21,659 bases of DNA, from positions 1-21,659 of the forward strand of contig JAAAKB020112097.1 in assembly GCA_010014835.2 (NCBI GenBank), written 5' to 3'. The notes under the pieces are model-generated. The model ran no database searches and was not told the origin of the DNA. It saw only the letters and a program-made list of their open reading frames with translations. This stretch comes from Apostichopus leukothele (lineage: Eukaryota > Echinodermata > Holothuroidea > Aspidochirotida > Stichopodidae). Of this stretch, positions 21,645-21,659 are shown piece by piece. Both the position numbers and the translations under genes were made by a program. The number at the start of each line of letters is the position of its first letter. Position 1 is the stretch's first letter.

Positions 21645-21659
21645 GATTGTATGTCCAGA

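Noticed and set aside
1-21659. CRISPR arrays, bacterial operons, phage or LTR-type elements
   Set aside because: No regular spacer-repeat arrays, no ribosome-binding-site-led gene runs, and no long terminal repeats or reverse-transcriptase, integrase or capsid motifs were seen.

Overview
This window is AT-rich, intron-dominated animal nuclear DNA. It has no bacterial-style gene layout: the longest open frame is about 90 codons, and most open frames behave like chance. The only confidently identified gene is a CCDC88-family (girdin/Daple/Gipie) gene on the minus strand. Two adjacent phase-0 exons, 8701-8489 and 5692-5561, encode the back half of its HOOK domain and join into one continuous reading frame of 115 residues. 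The repeat content (a tRNA-derived SINE with a conserved central segment and a GCGCTTTGA-type tail, a second tRNA-like SINE head, and a foldback element) suits a marine invertebrate. An invertebrate deuterostome such as an echinoderm, perhaps a sea cucumber, is my guess rather than something shown by the sequence.

Layout. 1-5560 lies downstream of the second exon in gene direction and should be intron, since the long coiled coil of the protein must follow; I could not find the next minus-strand exon there. It holds a hairpin near 1358-1430, a 10-C tract, and a few exon-like plus-strand pieces. 5693-8488 is a 2.8 kb intron that ends, next to the donor site, in a three-copy minisatellite of about 79 bp. 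8702-21659 lies upstream in gene direction. If the first exons of the gene are outside the window, this whole block is one intron of at least 13 kb. It carries an ACTGT-type pentamer array, a G-quadruplex motif, several poly-G tracts, a 62-bp-arm foldback with a hammerhead-ribozyme-like core (14033-14163), a complete SINE (17268-17550), an RFX-type X-box palindrome (18734-18748), a three-copy 20-bp repeat, an exact 50-bp tandem duplication, and a minus-strand tRNA-derived SINE at the right edge.

Functionally the window describes part of one cytoskeletal scaffold gene plus intronic repeats. I did not find an undescribed multi-gene system. The points most worth a second look are the hammerhead-like foldback, the minisatellite 24 nt from a splice donor, the exact 50-bp duplication beside a SINE tail, and a weak set of phase-compatible plus-strand mini-exons that could be an antisense or nested transcript.
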